Shown here: positions 61,220 to 61,306 of the stretch, piece after piece
How the letters are laid out: each line of letters begins with the position of its first letter
Numbering within the stretch: the stretch's first letter is position 1
Assembly (NCBI RefSeq): GCF_002531935.1
Contig: NZ_NWSV01000033.1
Location: 1 to 61,306, forward strand
Source of the DNA: Rhizobium chutanense
Lineage (GTDB): Bacteria; Pseudomonadota; Alphaproteobacteria; Rhizobiales; Rhizobiaceae
Length of the DNA stretch: 61,306 nucleotides
Reading direction: 5' to 3'
Translations under genes and position numbers: made by a program
The notes under the pieces: generated by a model
What the model saw: only the letters and a program-made list of their open reading frames with translations
Told to the model about the DNA's origin: nothing
Databases searched by the model: none

Positions 61220-61306
61220 TCAATAGACCACCACGCCGCGGATGCTTTCGCCCTTATGCATCAGCTCGAAGCCCTTGTTGATGTCTTCGAGCGGCATGGT
61301 GTGGGT
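61220..61306 (-). CDS. Class III alcohol dehydrogenase, 3' end only
   Basis: The minus strand from the window edge to TGA at 61220-61222 encodes THTMPLEDINKGFELMHKGE followed by SIRGVVVY. This is the C-terminal end of zinc-dependent class III alcohol dehydrogenases (S-(hydroxymethyl)glutathione dehydrogenase, formaldehyde detoxification). Only 28 codons are visible, so the exact subfamily and intactness are not certain. Confidence 0.8.
   Translation of the reverse strand, partial: THTMPLEDINKGFELMHKGESIRGVVVY

Noticed and set aside
1..61306. CRISPR array, tRNA, rRNA or complete insertion sequence
   Set aside because: No regularly spaced direct repeats, tRNA-like cloverleaf, rRNA segment or transposase was noticed by reading; a dedicated search would be needed to exclude small RNAs.

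Overview
The window reads as a high-GC alphaproteobacterial replicon of the Rhizobium type (R. leguminosarum/etli group or a close relative). Reasons: a thuA–thuB sugar-dehydrogenase pair, a rhizobial style of FlgE/FlgK/FlgL with a DUF1217 protein, many ABC importers and chemoreceptors, and short intergenic sequences that look like dispersed rhizobial repeats. The sequence alone does not show whether this is chromosome, chromid or plasmid. No rRNA, tRNA, CRISPR array or complete insertion sequence was found.

Layout. (1) 1-1339: end of thuA, then thuB. (2) 1494-16724: motility and sensing. Two chemoreceptors, one membrane-bound and one soluble with PAS domains, flank a minus-strand flgE-flgK-flgL cassette, a tandem EF-hand protein, a TetR regulator and a six-repeat DUF1217 protein. 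A DUF6502/Tat-exported DUF5666 pair lies beside it. The usual rhizobial partners flaF, flbT and flgD are absent, so this is probably an accessory hook-junction set. (3) 17141-24217: two complete polar amino acid ABC importers, with a GntR/FCD regulator leading the second. (4) 24308-29513: the counterpart of the E. coli yjfI-J-K-L-M-C membrane-stress module, with an RCK-gated K+ channel placed inside it. (5) 29636-37683: an esterase, a LacI-controlled sugar ABC importer, an MscS channel, and a decay zone with an SDR fragment and a vapB/internally deleted vapC pair.

(6) 37697-61002: an aromatic catabolic island. It holds what looks like a complete 4-hydroxyphenylacetate (homoprotocatechuate) meta-cleavage pathway: HpaB/HpaC hydroxylase, HpaD ring cleavage, HpaE, HpaF, a single-domain HpaG, HpaH, HpaI, and a succinate-semialdehyde dehydrogenase. 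The regulators are HpaA-like AraC, HpaR (MarR), IclR and a FeaR-like AraC protein. Upstream of hpaF and in the same direction is a run with an IclR regulator, a Tm-1-like protein, a HAD hydrolase, an omega-aminotransferase, an AGXT2L-type PLP phospho-lyase homologue and an APH-type small-molecule kinase. An amino acid/amine permease and a PuuC-like aldehyde dehydrogenase face the other way.

The most interesting idea from this window is that the kinase and phospho-lyase homologue form a two-step deaminating route for a beta-hydroxy aromatic amine such as octopamine or a related phenylethanolamine. Phosphorylation of the benzylic hydroxyl, then PLP-dependent elimination of phosphate and ammonia, would give 4-hydroxyphenylacetaldehyde. 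One of two nearby aldehyde dehydrogenases could oxidise this to 4-hydroxyphenylacetate, the entry compound of the adjacent hpa pathway. This is inference from homology and context. The last feature, at the right edge, is the 3' end of a class III alcohol dehydrogenase.
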